Source of the DNA: VGTK01 sp046327915
GTDB taxonomy: Bacteria; Desulfobacterota; Binatia; UBA12015
Assembly: GCA_046327915.1 (NCBI GenBank)
Contig: JAXLXO010000014.1
Span: forward strand, 1-64,000
Length of the DNA: 64,000 bases
Direction: 5' to 3'
Shown piece by piece: positions 51,743 through 61,221 of this stretch; the first letter of the stretch is position 1, and every line of letters begins with the position of its first letter. The translations under genes and the position numbers were made by a program. The notes below the pieces were generated by a model. The model was not told the origin of the DNA and made no database searches. It saw only the letters and a program-made list of their open reading frames with translations.

Positions 51743-51754
51743 CTCCAACGCGAA

Positions 51755-51864
51755 CGGCACCGCCCCCTCTGCGAAGGCGGGGCCGAGCGGCCGACCGAAG
51801 GGAGCGCGGGGAGTGGGGCCCCTTTGGGCTCCGCCCAAAGGGGCGAGGGGGCGCGTGCCCCCTC
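51755..51864 (-). repeat. Dispersed GC-hairpin repeat, copy 3 (reverse orientation)
   Basis: Matches copy 1 (7016-7130) in reverse complement: the same GAGGGGGC/GCCCCCTC stem (51845-51864), the same ~60-bp core, and a different central hairpin CCTTTGGGC-TCC-GCCCAAAGG (51821-51841). It fills the gap between the convergent STN and 2-hydroxyacid dehydrogenase genes. Confidence 0.8.
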
Positions 51865-51867
51865 GGT

Positions 51868-52827
51868 TCAACCAACGACGTTGCAGGGCGTTCCCGCGAG
51901 GAACGCGCGCACGTTCTCGACCGTCGTCGCCATGAGCCGTCGCCGCGCCGCGAGACTCGCCCACGCGACGTGCGGCGTGATCACGCATCTCGGCGCGCGC
52001 AGCAGGGGATTGTCGGCGCGGATGGGCTCCTCCGACACGACGTCGAGCCCGGCGGCGGCGATCGTTCCCGCCGCGAGCGCGTCGGCCAGCGCCGCCTCGT
52101 CGACCAGCTGCCCGCGCGCCGCGTTGATCAGGATGGCGCTGCGCTTCATGCGCGCGAGGAGTGCCGCGTTCACGAAGCGCTCGTTGTCTGCGGTGAGCGG
52201 ACAGTGCAGCGTGACGACGTCGGAGGTCGCGAACAGCTCGTCGAGCCCGCACCAGGTCTCGGTCGCGGTCGCCGGCGGCAGCGGCGTGCCCGGACGTGCG
52301 CTCGCCAGGACGCGCATGCCGAGCGCGCGCGCCACGTCGCCGACGCGGCGTCCGATGCGGCCGTAGCCGACGATGCCCATGGTGAGTCCCGCGAGCTCGA
52401 GCAGCGGACGCGTCCAGAACGAGAAGTCCGGACAGCGCTGCCAGTCGCCCGCGTGCACCGCCGTGTCGTGCTCGCCGACCGCGTTGGCGATCTCGAGCAG
52501 CAGCGCGAACACGTGCTGCGCGACGAAGTCGGTGCCGTACTCGGGGACGTTCGACACGGTGATGCCGTGCGCGCGCGCCGCGGCGACGTCGACGACGTTG
52601 TAGCCGGTCGCGAGCACGCCGATGAAGCGCAGTCCGGGCAAAGCCGCGAGTGCCGCCGCGTCGAGGTGCGTCTTGTTGGTGAGCACGACCTCCGCACCGC
52701 GCGCGCGCGGCACGACCTCGTCGGGAGTGGAGCGGACGTGCACCGTCAAGTCGCCGAGCGCGGCCAGCTCGTCCCACGGGTTGTCGCCCGGGTTCATCGT
52801 GTGGCCATCGAGAACGACGATCTTCAC
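51868..52827 (-). CDS. D-2-hydroxyacid dehydrogenase
   Basis: A 319-residue NAD-dependent enzyme from a GTG start. GIVGYGRIGRRVGDVARALGMRV is the Rossmann dinucleotide motif. The catalytic Arg/Glu/His set is in NAARGQLVDEAAL, GLDVVSEEPI and TPHVAWAS, and FIGVLATGYNVVDVAAARAHGITVSNVPEYGT is the substrate-loop segment. It reduces 2-keto acids or glyoxylate/hydroxypyruvate. The start overlaps the stop of the acyl-CoA ligase by 4 bp (GTGA), so the two genes are coupled. Confidence 0.9.
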   Translation of the reverse strand: MKIVVLDGHTMNPGDNPWDELAALGDLTVHVRSTPDEVVPRARGAEVVLTNKTHLDAAALAALPGLRFIGVLATGYNVVDVAAARAHGITVSNVPEYGTDFVAQHVFALLLEIANAVGEHDTAVHAGDWQRCPDFSFWTRPLLELAGLTMGIVGYGRIGRRVGDVARALGMRVLASARPGTPLPPATATETWCGLDELFATSDVVTLHCPLTADNERFVNAALLARMKRSAILINAARGQLVDEAALADALAAGTIAAAGLDVVSEEPIRADNPLLRAPRCVITPHVAWASLAARRRLMATTVENVRAFLAGTPCNVVG

Positions 52828-54389
52828 GACACGCGCCTCCCCTGCCCCTTCCAGAACGGCTCGCGCAGCTCGCGCTTGAGGACCTTGCCGCTCGGGTTGC
52901 GCGGCAGCTCGGCGACGAAGTCCACCGAGCGCGGACGCTTGTAGCCGGCGAGGCGTCCCTGGCAGTGCTCGAGGAGCGCCGCTGCGTCCGCCGCCGCGCC
53001 CTCGCGCAGCACGACGATCGCCTTGACGCTCTCGCCCCACTTCTCGTCGGGCACGCCGATCACCGCGACGTCGGCGATCGCGGGATGCTGGAACAGGACT
53101 TCCTCCACCTCGCGCGGGTAGACGTTCTCGCCGCCGGACACGATCATGTCCTTGACGCGGTCGGAGATGTAGACGTAGCCCTCCGCGTCCATGCGGCCGG
53201 CGTCGCCGGTGTGCATCCAGCCGCCGCGCAGCGCCTCGTGCGACGCCTCGGGAAGGTTCCAGTAGCCGCGCATCATCTGCGGGCCGCGCGCGACGATCTC
53301 GCCGACCTCGCCGGTCGGCACCGTGCGGTCCTGCGCGTCGACGATGCGGACCTCCGTTCCGACCATCGCGCGTCCCGCCGACAGCAGCAGCTCGGGCTTG
53401 CCGGCGAGCGCGCGCTTGTGGTCGGACGGCAGCAGATACGTCACCGCGGCGGTGGTCTCGGTCATGCCGTAGCCCTGCAGGAAGTCGCAGCCGAAGACCT
53501 CGATCGCGCGCGACAGCGTTGCCTCGGAGATCGGCGACGCGCCGTAGACGATGTAGCGGAGCGCGTCGTACTTCCGCGCGGCGACGTCCGGCACCATGAC
53601 GAGGCACGCCTGGATCATCGCCGGAACGAGAAGCGCGCGGCCGATCCTCTCGTCGCTCATCGCCTGCACCGCGTGCAGGGGATGGAAGTCCTCCTGGATG
53701 TAGAGCGAGCCGCCGAACCAGACGGTGCTGAACGTCATCAGCGCCGCCGCCGCGTGGTACATCGGCGCGACGATCAGCGCGCGCTCGCCGGGCGCGCTGC
53801 CGAGCGCGAACGACGCCTGCGTGAGCTGCGCCATCACGGCGCCCTGCGAGAGCACGGCGCCCTTGGGACGGCCCGTCGTGCCGCTGGTGTACATCTGGTA
53901 CAGGTCGTCGTCCGGCTTGACGTGCACGTCTGGCGGTGCGGCAGGCGCGTTGCCGACGAAGGCCTCGTACGACTGCCATCCCGACGGCGCGTCGGGAGCC
54001 GCCATCGCGATGCAGCGCTCGACGGTCGCGAGCTGCGCACGCACCGGCTCCAGCGCCGCGACGTATTCGCCCCGCGCGATCAGCAGGCGCGCCTTCGCGT
54101 CGTCGATGATGTACTGCCACTCGGGCGGCGCGAGACGGTAGTTGAGCGGCACCGGCACGACGCCGACCTTCGACGCCGCGAGGAACATGAACGCGTACTC
54201 GGTCGCGTTCTTCGACAGGTAGGCGAAGCGGTCGCCGCGCTCGAGGCCGGCCTCGAGGAGCGCGTTGGCGAGGCGATGCACCTCGCGGGCGGCCTCGCCG
54301 TACGTGGTGCGGCGGCCGGCGCAGACGGCGAACTCGGCGTCCGGGGTCTCGCGGACGCGGAAGTCGAAGGGGTCGTGCAATCGAAGCAT
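52824..54389 (-). CDS. Fatty-acyl-CoA ligase (AMP-binding)
   Basis: A 521-residue class I adenylate-forming enzyme. The ATP loop is DLYQMYTSGTTGRPKGAVLSQG, the adenine motif YGASPISEATLSR with GYGMTETTAA, then GGWMHTGDAGRMDAEGYVYISDRVKDMIVSGGENVYPREVEE and the C-terminal catalytic Lys in RNPSGKVLKRELR. The type is medium/long-chain or aryl acid CoA ligase. It probably supplies acyl-CoA to the neighbouring PlsB acyltransferase, which lies 40 bp upstream on the same strand. Confidence 0.92.
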   Translation of the reverse strand: MLRLHDPFDFRVRETPDAEFAVCAGRRTTYGEAAREVHRLANALLEAGLERGDRFAYLSKNATEYAFMFLAASKVGVVPVPLNYRLAPPEWQYIIDDAKARLLIARGEYVAALEPVRAQLATVERCIAMAAPDAPSGWQSYEAFVGNAPAAPPDVHVKPDDDLYQMYTSGTTGRPKGAVLSQGAVMAQLTQASFALGSAPGERALIVAPMYHAAAALMTFSTVWFGGSLYIQEDFHPLHAVQAMSDERIGRALLVPAMIQACLVMVPDVAARKYDALRYIVYGASPISEATLSRAIEVFGCDFLQGYGMTETTAAVTYLLPSDHKRALAGKPELLLSAGRAMVGTEVRIVDAQDRTVPTGEVGEIVARGPQMMRGYWNLPEASHEALRGGWMHTGDAGRMDAEGYVYISDRVKDMIVSGGENVYPREVEEVLFQHPAIADVAVIGVPDEKWGESVKAIVVLREGAAADAAALLEHCQGRLAGYKRPRSVDFVAELPRNPSGKVLKRELREPFWKGQGRRVS

Positions 54390-54429
54390 GTCGCGATTCT
54401 CCGTCTCGATCGCGGCGATCGAGGTCGTG

Positions 54430-56865
54430 TCAGATCAGGAGGCCGGCGCGGCGACCCGCGTCGAGCGCGTCGATCGCGTCGACGCGACGGATCGCACCGC
54501 GGATCTCCTCGGCGAACACCGCGCGTCGCGCGGCGAGGTCCTTCTTCGAGGGATCGATGAGGCCGCGGTTGCGCGCGAGGCTGAGCGCGGTCTGGAACAG
54601 CGCCCGCGAAACGGATTCCGCGCTGCGGATCTGGCGCTGCAGCTGGTACTGCTTGCCGAGCGCGAGGCAGCGCGTGAGGAAGTCACTCTCGTCGAACGGC
54701 GCGTCGACCGGCTGGCGCGCGAGCACGTCGCCGACCACCTGGTACGCCTCGAGAAACGGACGCAGCACGCGGTGCGCGAGAAACGGCTGCATGCGCCGCA
54801 GCAGCGCCGCCGCCTCGGACCCGCCGACCGCGAGCGCCTCCTGCCACTTCGCGTCGTGCAGCGTGACCTCCGCCGCGACCTCGGCGCGGAACGCCGCGGT
54901 CGCCGGGAAGAAGAACTCGAACTTCAGCAGGTCGCGGAGCCGCAGCGCTTCCTCGAAGAACTCGGCCGTCGCGTCGCTGCAGTCGCGCTCGGCGGTGTGC
55001 ACCAGCGCCAGCTCCGCGATCGCGGCGTTCACGAAGAAGTGGATGATGGTGTTGCGGTAGTACGCGGCCGCGAGGTGCTTGTCGGGACCGATCAGGTAGA
55101 CGGTCTCGGGGCCCTCGTCGAAGAACGCGAGCACGCCGCTGTCGATCAGCGCGCCGAGCGCGCGGCGCACGTCGTCGGGCGTGTCGAGCTGCAGCGCCTC
55201 GGTGGTCGGGAGACCGCGCTTGCGGACGTAGCCGACCAGCTCGCGCAGCACGGTGCAGACCTCCGCGAGCGTGAGCGCGCGGTCGCCGACGCCGAGCAGC
55301 GCCAGCGTCACCAGCGACGTCGGCGTGATCGGCGTCACGCGGTCGATGCGCACCGCGACCTCGAAGGCGAGCTTCTGCAGCGCGATCGAGTCCTCGTCGG
55401 GGTGCGGCTCCGTGCCGGGATCGGCGGGCGGCCCGAGCGCGCTGCGCACCGACACCGGCTCGCCGAAGTTGATGTGGATGTCACCGAAGCGGTTCCGCAG
55501 CGAGCGCAGCACGTGCACGAACCAGCCGAAGCTCTCCTTCTGCTTTGCGCCGCCGCGCTGCTCCTCGACGTAGTCGCCGACGTCCTGGATCTGGTCGTAG
55601 GCGATCGACACCGGGATCAGGAACACGTCCTCGGACTTGCCGCGCCGGTAGGCGTCGACCACGTAGGCGAGCAGCCCGAGACGCGGCGGCAGCAGCTTGC
55701 CCGAGCGCGAGCGTCCGCCCTCGACGTACCACTCCATCGAGAAGCGCTTCTCGACGAGGTAGTCGACGTACTGCCGCAGCACGAACTTGTAGACCGCGTT
55801 GTCCTTGAACGTCCGGCGGATGAAGAACACGCCGCTGCGGCGGACCAGCGGCCCGACCGGGAAGAAGTTCATGTTGATGCCGCCCGCGGTGTGGTTCGGC
55901 GGGTGGCCGTTCTCGTGCAGCGCGTACTGCAGGACGAGGTGGTCGAGGTTCGACTTGTGCGACGGCAGGAACACGACCGGGTAGCGCTGCGTCAAGCTGA
56001 ACAGCTCGCCGAGGCGCTGCCGGTCGTAGTGCAGGTGCTCGCCGTAGCCCTGCGTGTAGATGACGTGGATCAGGTGCGCGGTGAGGTCGATGACGTGCGG
56101 GCTGTGCGTCGCCGCGATCTCGCGCAGGTAGCGCGCGGCCTCCGCCGCGACCTTCGCCTCGTCCTGGTGCGCCTCGCGCGCGAGCCGCGCGACGCCGGCG
56201 CGGAACGCGGGCCGCGCGAGGATGTCCTCGCGCACCAGCTTCGGCACCTTGTAGCGCGCGCCGCGCAGCCGCCGCTCCGCGCGCTCGAGTGCGAGCGCCG
56301 CCTGGCGCCACACGAACTCCGCGAGACCCGTGGTGTACGACGGATCGCTGCCGCCCGCGTTGCGCCAGCGCTCGCGCAGCGCGGACAGAGGCGCGGGCTC
56401 GCCGGCGACGATCAGGCAGCGCTCCGGCTTGCGGCGCAGGATCATCTCCTGGCGCAGCCGTCCGGGGTCGCGCGGATCGCCGACGGTCAGCAGCTCGCGC
56501 AGCGGGTTCTCGCGGACGCCCTCGACCTTCTCGCGCTCCCACGCGACGCGCAGCGGAGCCAGCAGAGGATCGCCGTCGGACGCCGCGACGCACGCCTCGA
56601 GCCGTCCGTCCTGCGGCGTGCGCCGACGCCGCCGGCGCGACGGCGGGATGGTCGCGACCTCCCAGCCGCCCGGGCCCGCCTCCGGCGCGTGACGCTCGAT
56701 CCAGCCCTCGAGGATGCGCCGCTCCAGCGGGCTCGAGACATCAAGAAGAAAGACGACCCGGCGTCCGTCGGCCGCGGGCCACGACGGCTCGTTCGGGAGC
56801 CCGCCGGCGCCGCCGGTCACGGGGGCCGCGTCGTCGCCGGCCACGGTCGTTCCCTTCGCCACCAT
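54430..56865 (-). CDS. plsB: Glycerol-3-phosphate 1-O-acyltransferase PlsB
   Basis: An 811-residue protein, the normal PlsB size. The acyltransferase motif H(X)4D is in VVFLPSHKSNLDHLVLQYAL near residue 302. GGINMNFFPVGPLVRRSGVFFIRRTF, VEGGRSRSGKLLPPRLGLLAYVVDA and VFLIPVSIAYDQIQD are motifs II-IV. It esterifies sn-glycerol-3-phosphate at position 1 in the first step of phospholipid synthesis, at the inner membrane. It is divergent from a HAD-PlsC fusion that can carry out the next acylation, and upstream of an acyl-CoA ligase. Confidence 0.94.
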   Translation of the reverse strand: MVAKGTTVAGDDAAPVTGGAGGLPNEPSWPAADGRRVVFLLDVSSPLERRILEGWIERHAPEAGPGGWEVATIPPSRRRRRRTPQDGRLEACVAASDGDPLLAPLRVAWEREKVEGVRENPLRELLTVGDPRDPGRLRQEMILRRKPERCLIVAGEPAPLSALRERWRNAGGSDPSYTTGLAEFVWRQAALALERAERRLRGARYKVPKLVREDILARPAFRAGVARLAREAHQDEAKVAAEAARYLREIAATHSPHVIDLTAHLIHVIYTQGYGEHLHYDRQRLGELFSLTQRYPVVFLPSHKSNLDHLVLQYALHENGHPPNHTAGGINMNFFPVGPLVRRSGVFFIRRTFKDNAVYKFVLRQYVDYLVEKRFSMEWYVEGGRSRSGKLLPPRLGLLAYVVDAYRRGKSEDVFLIPVSIAYDQIQDVGDYVEEQRGGAKQKESFGWFVHVLRSLRNRFGDIHINFGEPVSVRSALGPPADPGTEPHPDEDSIALQKLAFEVAVRIDRVTPITPTSLVTLALLGVGDRALTLAEVCTVLRELVGYVRKRGLPTTEALQLDTPDDVRRALGALIDSGVLAFFDEGPETVYLIGPDKHLAAAYYRNTIIHFFVNAAIAELALVHTAERDCSDATAEFFEEALRLRDLLKFEFFFPATAAFRAEVAAEVTLHDAKWQEALAVGGSEAAALLRRMQPFLAHRVLRPFLEAYQVVGDVLARQPVDAPFDESDFLTRCLALGKQYQLQRQIRSAESVSRALFQTALSLARNRGLIDPSKKDLAARRAVFAEEIRGAIRRVDAIDALDAGRRAGLLI

Positions 56866-56996
56866 CGGGCCCGTTCTTCCCAGATGCCGCGCGTGGCGTA
56901 AAGCGGATTCGCCGCCCGGACAACGCCGTGCGTCGATGCTTTACCCGCCATGGCACCATCGCTAAGGTTCGGGGGCCCGGAGGACGAGAGAAGCAC

Positions 56997-58424
56997 GTGC
57001 GGACGAGCGAGCTGACGCGCGAGATCGACGAGAGCCCGGCGGGCCCGCACATCGCGGCGCTCTTCGACCTCGACCGCACCCTGATCGCGGGTTTCTCCGC
57101 GCTGACCTTCGTCGTCGACGGCTTCCGCAGCGGACGGCTCGGCGCGTCCGACCTGGGCGAGCTGCTGTTCGCGGCGACGAGCTTCCAGCTCGGCACCGTC
57201 GGCTTCTCGGGATTCCTCTCGGGCACGGCACGCACCCTGCGCGGCTTCTCCGAGGAGGAGTTCGCGGCGGTCGGCGAGCGCATCTTCAACGAGGAGCTCG
57301 CGTCCGAGGTCTATCCGGAGGCGCGCGCCATCGTCGACGCGCACCGGCGCAAGGGCCACACCATCGCGATCGTGTCGTCGGCGACGCGCTACCAGGTGGC
57401 GCCGATCGCGCGCGAGCTCGGCATCGAGCACGTGCTGGTGTCGAGCCTCGAGGTCCAGAACGGACAGCTGACCGGCGAGCTCGTCTACCCGCTCTGCTAC
57501 GGCGAGGGGAAAGCGCTGTTCGCGCGCGGTCTCGCCGACGAGCTCGGCCTCGACCTGTCGCAGAGCTGGTTCTACACCGACAGCGAGGAGGACCTGCCGC
57601 TGCTCGAAGCCGTCGGCAAGCCACGGCCGACCAACCCGAGCCGCGCGCTGCAGACCATCGCCGCGCGTCGCAAGTGGCCGACGCAGAGCTTCACCAGCCG
57701 CGGCTTCCCGGGTGCGGAGCAGATGGTGCGCACCGGGCTCGCGATCGGCGCGCTCTTCCCGTCGTTCCTGATGGGCCTGCCCGCGGCGGCGCTGAGCGGC
57801 AACTGGCAGCAGGCGGTGAACATCGCGTCGTCGACGTGGGGTGAGCTCGGCACCGCGCTCGCAGGACTCGAGGTGCACGTGCGCGGCGAGGAGAACGTCT
57901 GGGCGCGACGTCCCGCGGTGTTCATCTTCAACCACCAGTCCGCGATCGACATGCTGGTGATCTGCAAGCTGCTGCGGCGCGACTTCGTCGGTATCGGCAA
58001 GCAGGAGATCAAGAAGAACCCGATCTTCGGACCGCTGATGTCGCTCGCCGGCACCGTCTTCATCGACCGCTTCCACCACGAGAAGGCGATCCAGGCGCTG
58101 CGTCCCGCGATCGACGCGCTCCGCCACGGGATCTCGCTCGCGATCGCGCCGGAAGGCACGCGCAGCACGACGGCGCATCCCGGACCGTTCAAGAAGGGCG
58201 CGTTCTTCATGGCGATGGAGGCCGGCGTGCCGATCGTGCCGATCGTGCTGCGCAACACGCTCGACGCGCTGCCGAAGAACTGGCTCGTGGTGCGGCCGAC
58301 GACGATCGACGTGGACGTCCTGCCGCCGATCGAGACGAAGCACTGGAAGCGCCGCGACCTCGAGCGTCACATCACCGAGACGCACGCCCTGTACGAGGAG
58401 ACGCTGCGCACGTCGTGGGAGTAG
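56997..58424 (+). CDS. HAD-IB phosphatase fused to 1-acylglycerol-3-phosphate acyltransferase
   Basis: A 475-residue two-domain protein from a GTG start, preceded by GGAGG. The N-terminal HAD-IB domain has AALFDLDRTLIAG (catalytic Asp pair about 24-26), VSSATRYQVAPIA and YTDSEEDLPLLEAVGKPRPTNPS. The C-terminal PlsC domain has FIFNHQSAIDMLVI (HX4D about 312), GTVFIDRFHH and IAPEGTRSTTAHPGPFKKGAFFMA. The same fusion is known in mycobacteria and proteobacteria. It should acylate lysophosphatidate and may dephosphorylate the product. It is divergent from plsB, giving an adjacent phosphatidate-synthesis pair. Confidence 0.92.
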   Translation: MRTSELTREIDESPAGPHIAALFDLDRTLIAGFSALTFVVDGFRSGRLGASDLGELLFAATSFQLGTVGFSGFLSGTARTLRGFSEEEFAAVGERIFNEELASEVYPEARAIVDAHRRKGHTIAIVSSATRYQVAPIARELGIEHVLVSSLEVQNGQLTGELVYPLCYGEGKALFARGLADELGLDLSQSWFYTDSEEDLPLLEAVGKPRPTNPSRALQTIAARRKWPTQSFTSRGFPGAEQMVRTGLAIGALFPSFLMGLPAAALSGNWQQAVNIASSTWGELGTALAGLEVHVRGEENVWARRPAVFIFNHQSAIDMLVICKLLRRDFVGIGKQEIKKNPIFGPLMSLAGTVFIDRFHHEKAIQALRPAIDALRHGISLAIAPEGTRSTTAHPGPFKKGAFFMAMEAGVPIVPIVLRNTLDALPKNWLVVRPTTIDVDVLPPIETKHWKRRDLERHITETHALYEETLRTSWE

Positions 58425-58478
58425 GCGGCACGCCCCCCGCGCGGGCGTTCCGGCGCGCGCACCCGTAAGATCGCACGG

Positions 58479-59711
58479 ATGTCAGCGCAGCCGGAGACGG
58501 CCGAATCGCCGCGGTCGCCGTTCCGGCGCGACTTCTCGCTGCTCTTCGTGTGCCTCGTGTCGGTCGGCATGGGGCAGTCGATGCTGTTCTCGATCCTGCC
58601 GCCGGCGTCGCGCGAGATCGGCATCACGCCGTTCCAGGTCTCGACGATCTTCGCGACGTCCGCCTCGCTGTGGGTGTTCGTCAGCCCGGCGTGGGGACGG
58701 CGCAGCGATCGCGCGGGACGCCGTCCGGTCATCATCATCGGACTCCTCGGCTACGCGCTGTCGATGTCGCTGCTGGCGCTGGTGATCGACATCGGACGCC
58801 GCCACCTGCTGCCGACCCTCGCGGTGTTCCCGATGATGATCGCGGCGCGCTGCATCTTCGCGCTGCTCGGCTCGGGGACCGGTCCGGCGACGCAGGCCTA
58901 CATCGCCGACCGCACGACGCGGACCGAGCGCACTGCGGGTGTCGCGCTGGTCAGCGCGGCGATGGGACTCGGCGAGACCATCGGTCCCGGCGTCGGTGCG
59001 GCGCTCGCCGTCGTCGGACTGCTCGCGCCGCTGTACCTCTCGTCGGTGCTCGCGGTGCTGAGCGCGGTGGCGATCGGGTTCTTCCTGCCCGAGGAGAGAC
59101 ACCACGCGCACGCGCACCACGAGCCCGCGAAGCGCATGCGCGTCTTCGACCGGCGCATCCGGCCGTTCCTCGCGATCGCGACCGCGCTGCAGTCGGCGCG
59201 CGGCACGACGGTGGTCTGCCTCGCGTTCTACCTGCAGGACGAGCTCGGGCTGTCGGCGGAGCGCACGGTGCAGATCGCCGGGCTCGGCTTCGTCACGCTC
59301 GCGGTCGCGGGGCTGCTGTCGCAGCTCGTGATCGTGCAGCGCTTCCGGCCGTCGGCGCGCTCGATGATGCGGGTCGGCGTCGCGCTCATGCTGGTCGCGT
59401 TCCTGCTGCTGGTGTTCGGGACGGTGCTGCCGGTCTTTCTCGTCGGGCTGGCGCTGCTCGGCGTCGGCATGGGGCTGGTCCGGCCGGGAGCGTCGGCGGC
59501 GGCGTCGCTGTCGGTCGAGGCCAACGAGCAAGGCTCCGCGGCGGGAATCCTCGGCGGCGTGTCGGTCGCGGGGAACGTCTTCGGGCCGATGATCGGGACG
59601 TCGCTCTATGGCCTTTCGCACAAGGCGCCGTTCCTGGTGAATGCGGCGATGCAGGCCGTCGTCTTGATCCTCGTCCTCACGAATCGCCGCGTACGGCAGG
59701 TCCGGGCTTGA
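58479..59711 (+). CDS. MFS drug/metabolite exporter
   Basis: A 410-residue, roughly 12-helix MFS protein. RDFSLLFVCLVSVGMGQSMLFSILPPASREIGITPFQVSTIFATSASLWVFVSPAWGRRSDRAGRRPVI contains the DHA1-type loop 2-3 motif, and a His-rich central loop (ERHHAHAHHEPAKRMR) separates the two halves. It probably effluxes hydrophobic compounds. It begins 54 bp after the HAD-PlsC gene on the same strand. Confidence 0.88.
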   Translation: MSAQPETAESPRSPFRRDFSLLFVCLVSVGMGQSMLFSILPPASREIGITPFQVSTIFATSASLWVFVSPAWGRRSDRAGRRPVIIIGLLGYALSMSLLALVIDIGRRHLLPTLAVFPMMIAARCIFALLGSGTGPATQAYIADRTTRTERTAGVALVSAAMGLGETIGPGVGAALAVVGLLAPLYLSSVLAVLSAVAIGFFLPEERHHAHAHHEPAKRMRVFDRRIRPFLAIATALQSARGTTVVCLAFYLQDELGLSAERTVQIAGLGFVTLAVAGLLSQLVIVQRFRPSARSMMRVGVALMLVAFLLLVFGTVLPVFLVGLALLGVGMGLVRPGASAAASLSVEANEQGSAAGILGGVSVAGNVFGPMIGTSLYGLSHKAPFLVNAAMQAVVLILVLTNRRVRQVRA

Positions 59712-59760
59712 CCGCGAGCGCCCGGCGGCGACCTATGGAAGAGTGTCGGATGGAGGGAAG

Positions 59761-60219
59761 ATGACGGCCTCGATGCGTGTCGCTCTCGGATTGCTTCTCG
59801 TGCTCGCCCTCGCCGGAGGTGCGTCGGCCGCTGCGGACAACGACCTCTCCGGACTCAGCAACCGCGAGTACGAGGACTACGCGCGGGACCGCTTCGAGTG
59901 GCTGACCGGCGAGGCCCGCTCCGGGCACCGCCTCGAGTCGAGGGCGAAGCGCGACTGCAAGCCCGGCGCGGCGACGAATACCGACGACGGCCGCGCCTGC
60001 GAAATGGTGAAGGCCGCGACCGAGCAGACCGACCGCATCCTGCAGGAGGGCCGCGACCTGCTCACCGGCCTGCAGCAACGCCTCGGCACCGTGCCCCCGT
60101 GGGCGCGGGTCGCGAACGGCCTGCTGGTCACGGCCGCGGGCCGGACGCAGACGTCCGCGCAGGCCGAGCCGGCCGGAGCACCGCCGATCGCGCCCGCATC
60201 CGCGCCGCAGCCCCGGTAG
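59761..60219 (+). CDS. Small secreted protein of unknown function
   Basis: A 152-residue protein with a Sec signal (MTASMRVALGLLLVLALAGGASA, residues 1-23) and a GGAGGGAAG site directly before the ATG; a GTG 18 bases upstream is less likely. The mature part is helical and charged (LSNREYEDYARDRFEWLTGEARSGHRLESRAKRD) with two cysteines and a Pro/Ala-rich tail. I do not recognise the family. It precedes an ABC exporter pair by 46 bp and could be its periplasmic helper. Confidence 0.72.
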   Translation: MTASMRVALGLLLVLALAGGASAAADNDLSGLSNREYEDYARDRFEWLTGEARSGHRLESRAKRDCKPGAATNTDDGRACEMVKAATEQTDRILQEGRDLLTGLQQRLGTVPPWARVANGLLVTAAGRTQTSAQAEPAGAPPIAPASAPQPR

Positions 60220-60265
60220 GCCGCCCCTCTGGCGGTCGCGGACCGCCTCTCGTAGACATGGACCG

Positions 60266-61216
60266 GTGCCCGACGGCGACCTGATCCTCGCGACGGACCG
60301 GCTCACCCGGTGCTTCGGCGCGAACCGTGCGGTCGACGCGCTCACGATGCGCGTCACGCGCGGCGAGATCTTCGGGTTTCTCGGCCCGAACGGCGCCGGC
60401 AAGACGACGACGATCAAGATGCTGTGCGGCCTCCTTCAGCCGACCAGCGGCAGCGCGATCGTCGCCGGCTGCGACATCCGCCGCGAGCGCGAGCGCATCA
60501 AGCGCGCGACCGGCTACATGGCGCAGACCTTCTCGCTCTACCCCGACCTCACCGTCGAGGAGAACTTCCGCTTCTTCGCCGGCGTGTACGGCATCACCGG
60601 GGCACGCGCCGACGCGCGCATGCAGGAGCTGTTCGGCGACGTCGAGCTGCTCGACCTGAGGGACGTGCCGGCGGGCGCGCTGTCGGGCGGCATGAAGCAG
60701 CGCCTCGCGCTCGCGTGCGCGCTGGTGCACGACCCGAAGCTGGTGTTCCTCGACGAGCCGACCGCCGGCGTCGACCCCAGCCAGCGCCAGCGCCTCTGGG
60801 ACTTCCTCTACGACCTGTGCGAGCGCGGCACGTCGCTGTTCGTGACCACGCACTACCTCGACGAGGCCGAGCGCTGCCACGAGGTCGGCTTCATGCTCGG
60901 CGGCACGCTGATCGCGCAGGGCTCACCGCGCGTGCTGCGCGAGCAGCTGCGCGAGCGGCTGGTCGGCGTCGAGGTCAAGCGCACGGTCGAGGCGATGCGC
61001 GCGCTGCGCGAGCTGCCCGAGATCGCCGACGTGACCATCCACGGCTACGAGCTGCGCGTCCTCTTCCACGCACCGGTCGACCTCGACGCGCACGGCGCGC
61101 GCCTCGCCCAGGCCGCAGCCGGCGCCGGCGCACCGATCGAGCGCATGTACCCGCTCGACCCGACGCTCGAGGATCTGTTCATCGGCTACGCACGCGAGAA
61201 CGTCAGGCCGGCCTGA
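60266..61216 (+). CDS. ABC transporter ATP-binding protein
   Basis: A 316-residue ATPase from a GTG start. Walker A is GPNGAGKTTTIKML (about residues 41-54), signature LSGGMKQRLALACAL, Walker B LVFLDEPTAGVDPSQ and H-loop VTTHYLDEAERC. The C-terminal ~100 residues are the extension seen in DrrA/YbhF-like exporters. It powers the permease encoded 5 bp downstream. Confidence 0.93.
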   Translation: MPDGDLILATDRLTRCFGANRAVDALTMRVTRGEIFGFLGPNGAGKTTTIKMLCGLLQPTSGSAIVAGCDIRRERERIKRATGYMAQTFSLYPDLTVEENFRFFAGVYGITGARADARMQELFGDVELLDLRDVPAGALSGGMKQRLALACALVHDPKLVFLDEPTAGVDPSQRQRLWDFLYDLCERGTSLFVTTHYLDEAERCHEVGFMLGGTLIAQGSPRVLREQLRERLVGVEVKRTVEAMRALRELPEIADVTIHGYELRVLFHAPVDLDAHGARLAQAAAGAGAPIERMYPLDPTLEDLFIGYARENVRPA

Positions 61217-61221
61217 GCCGC

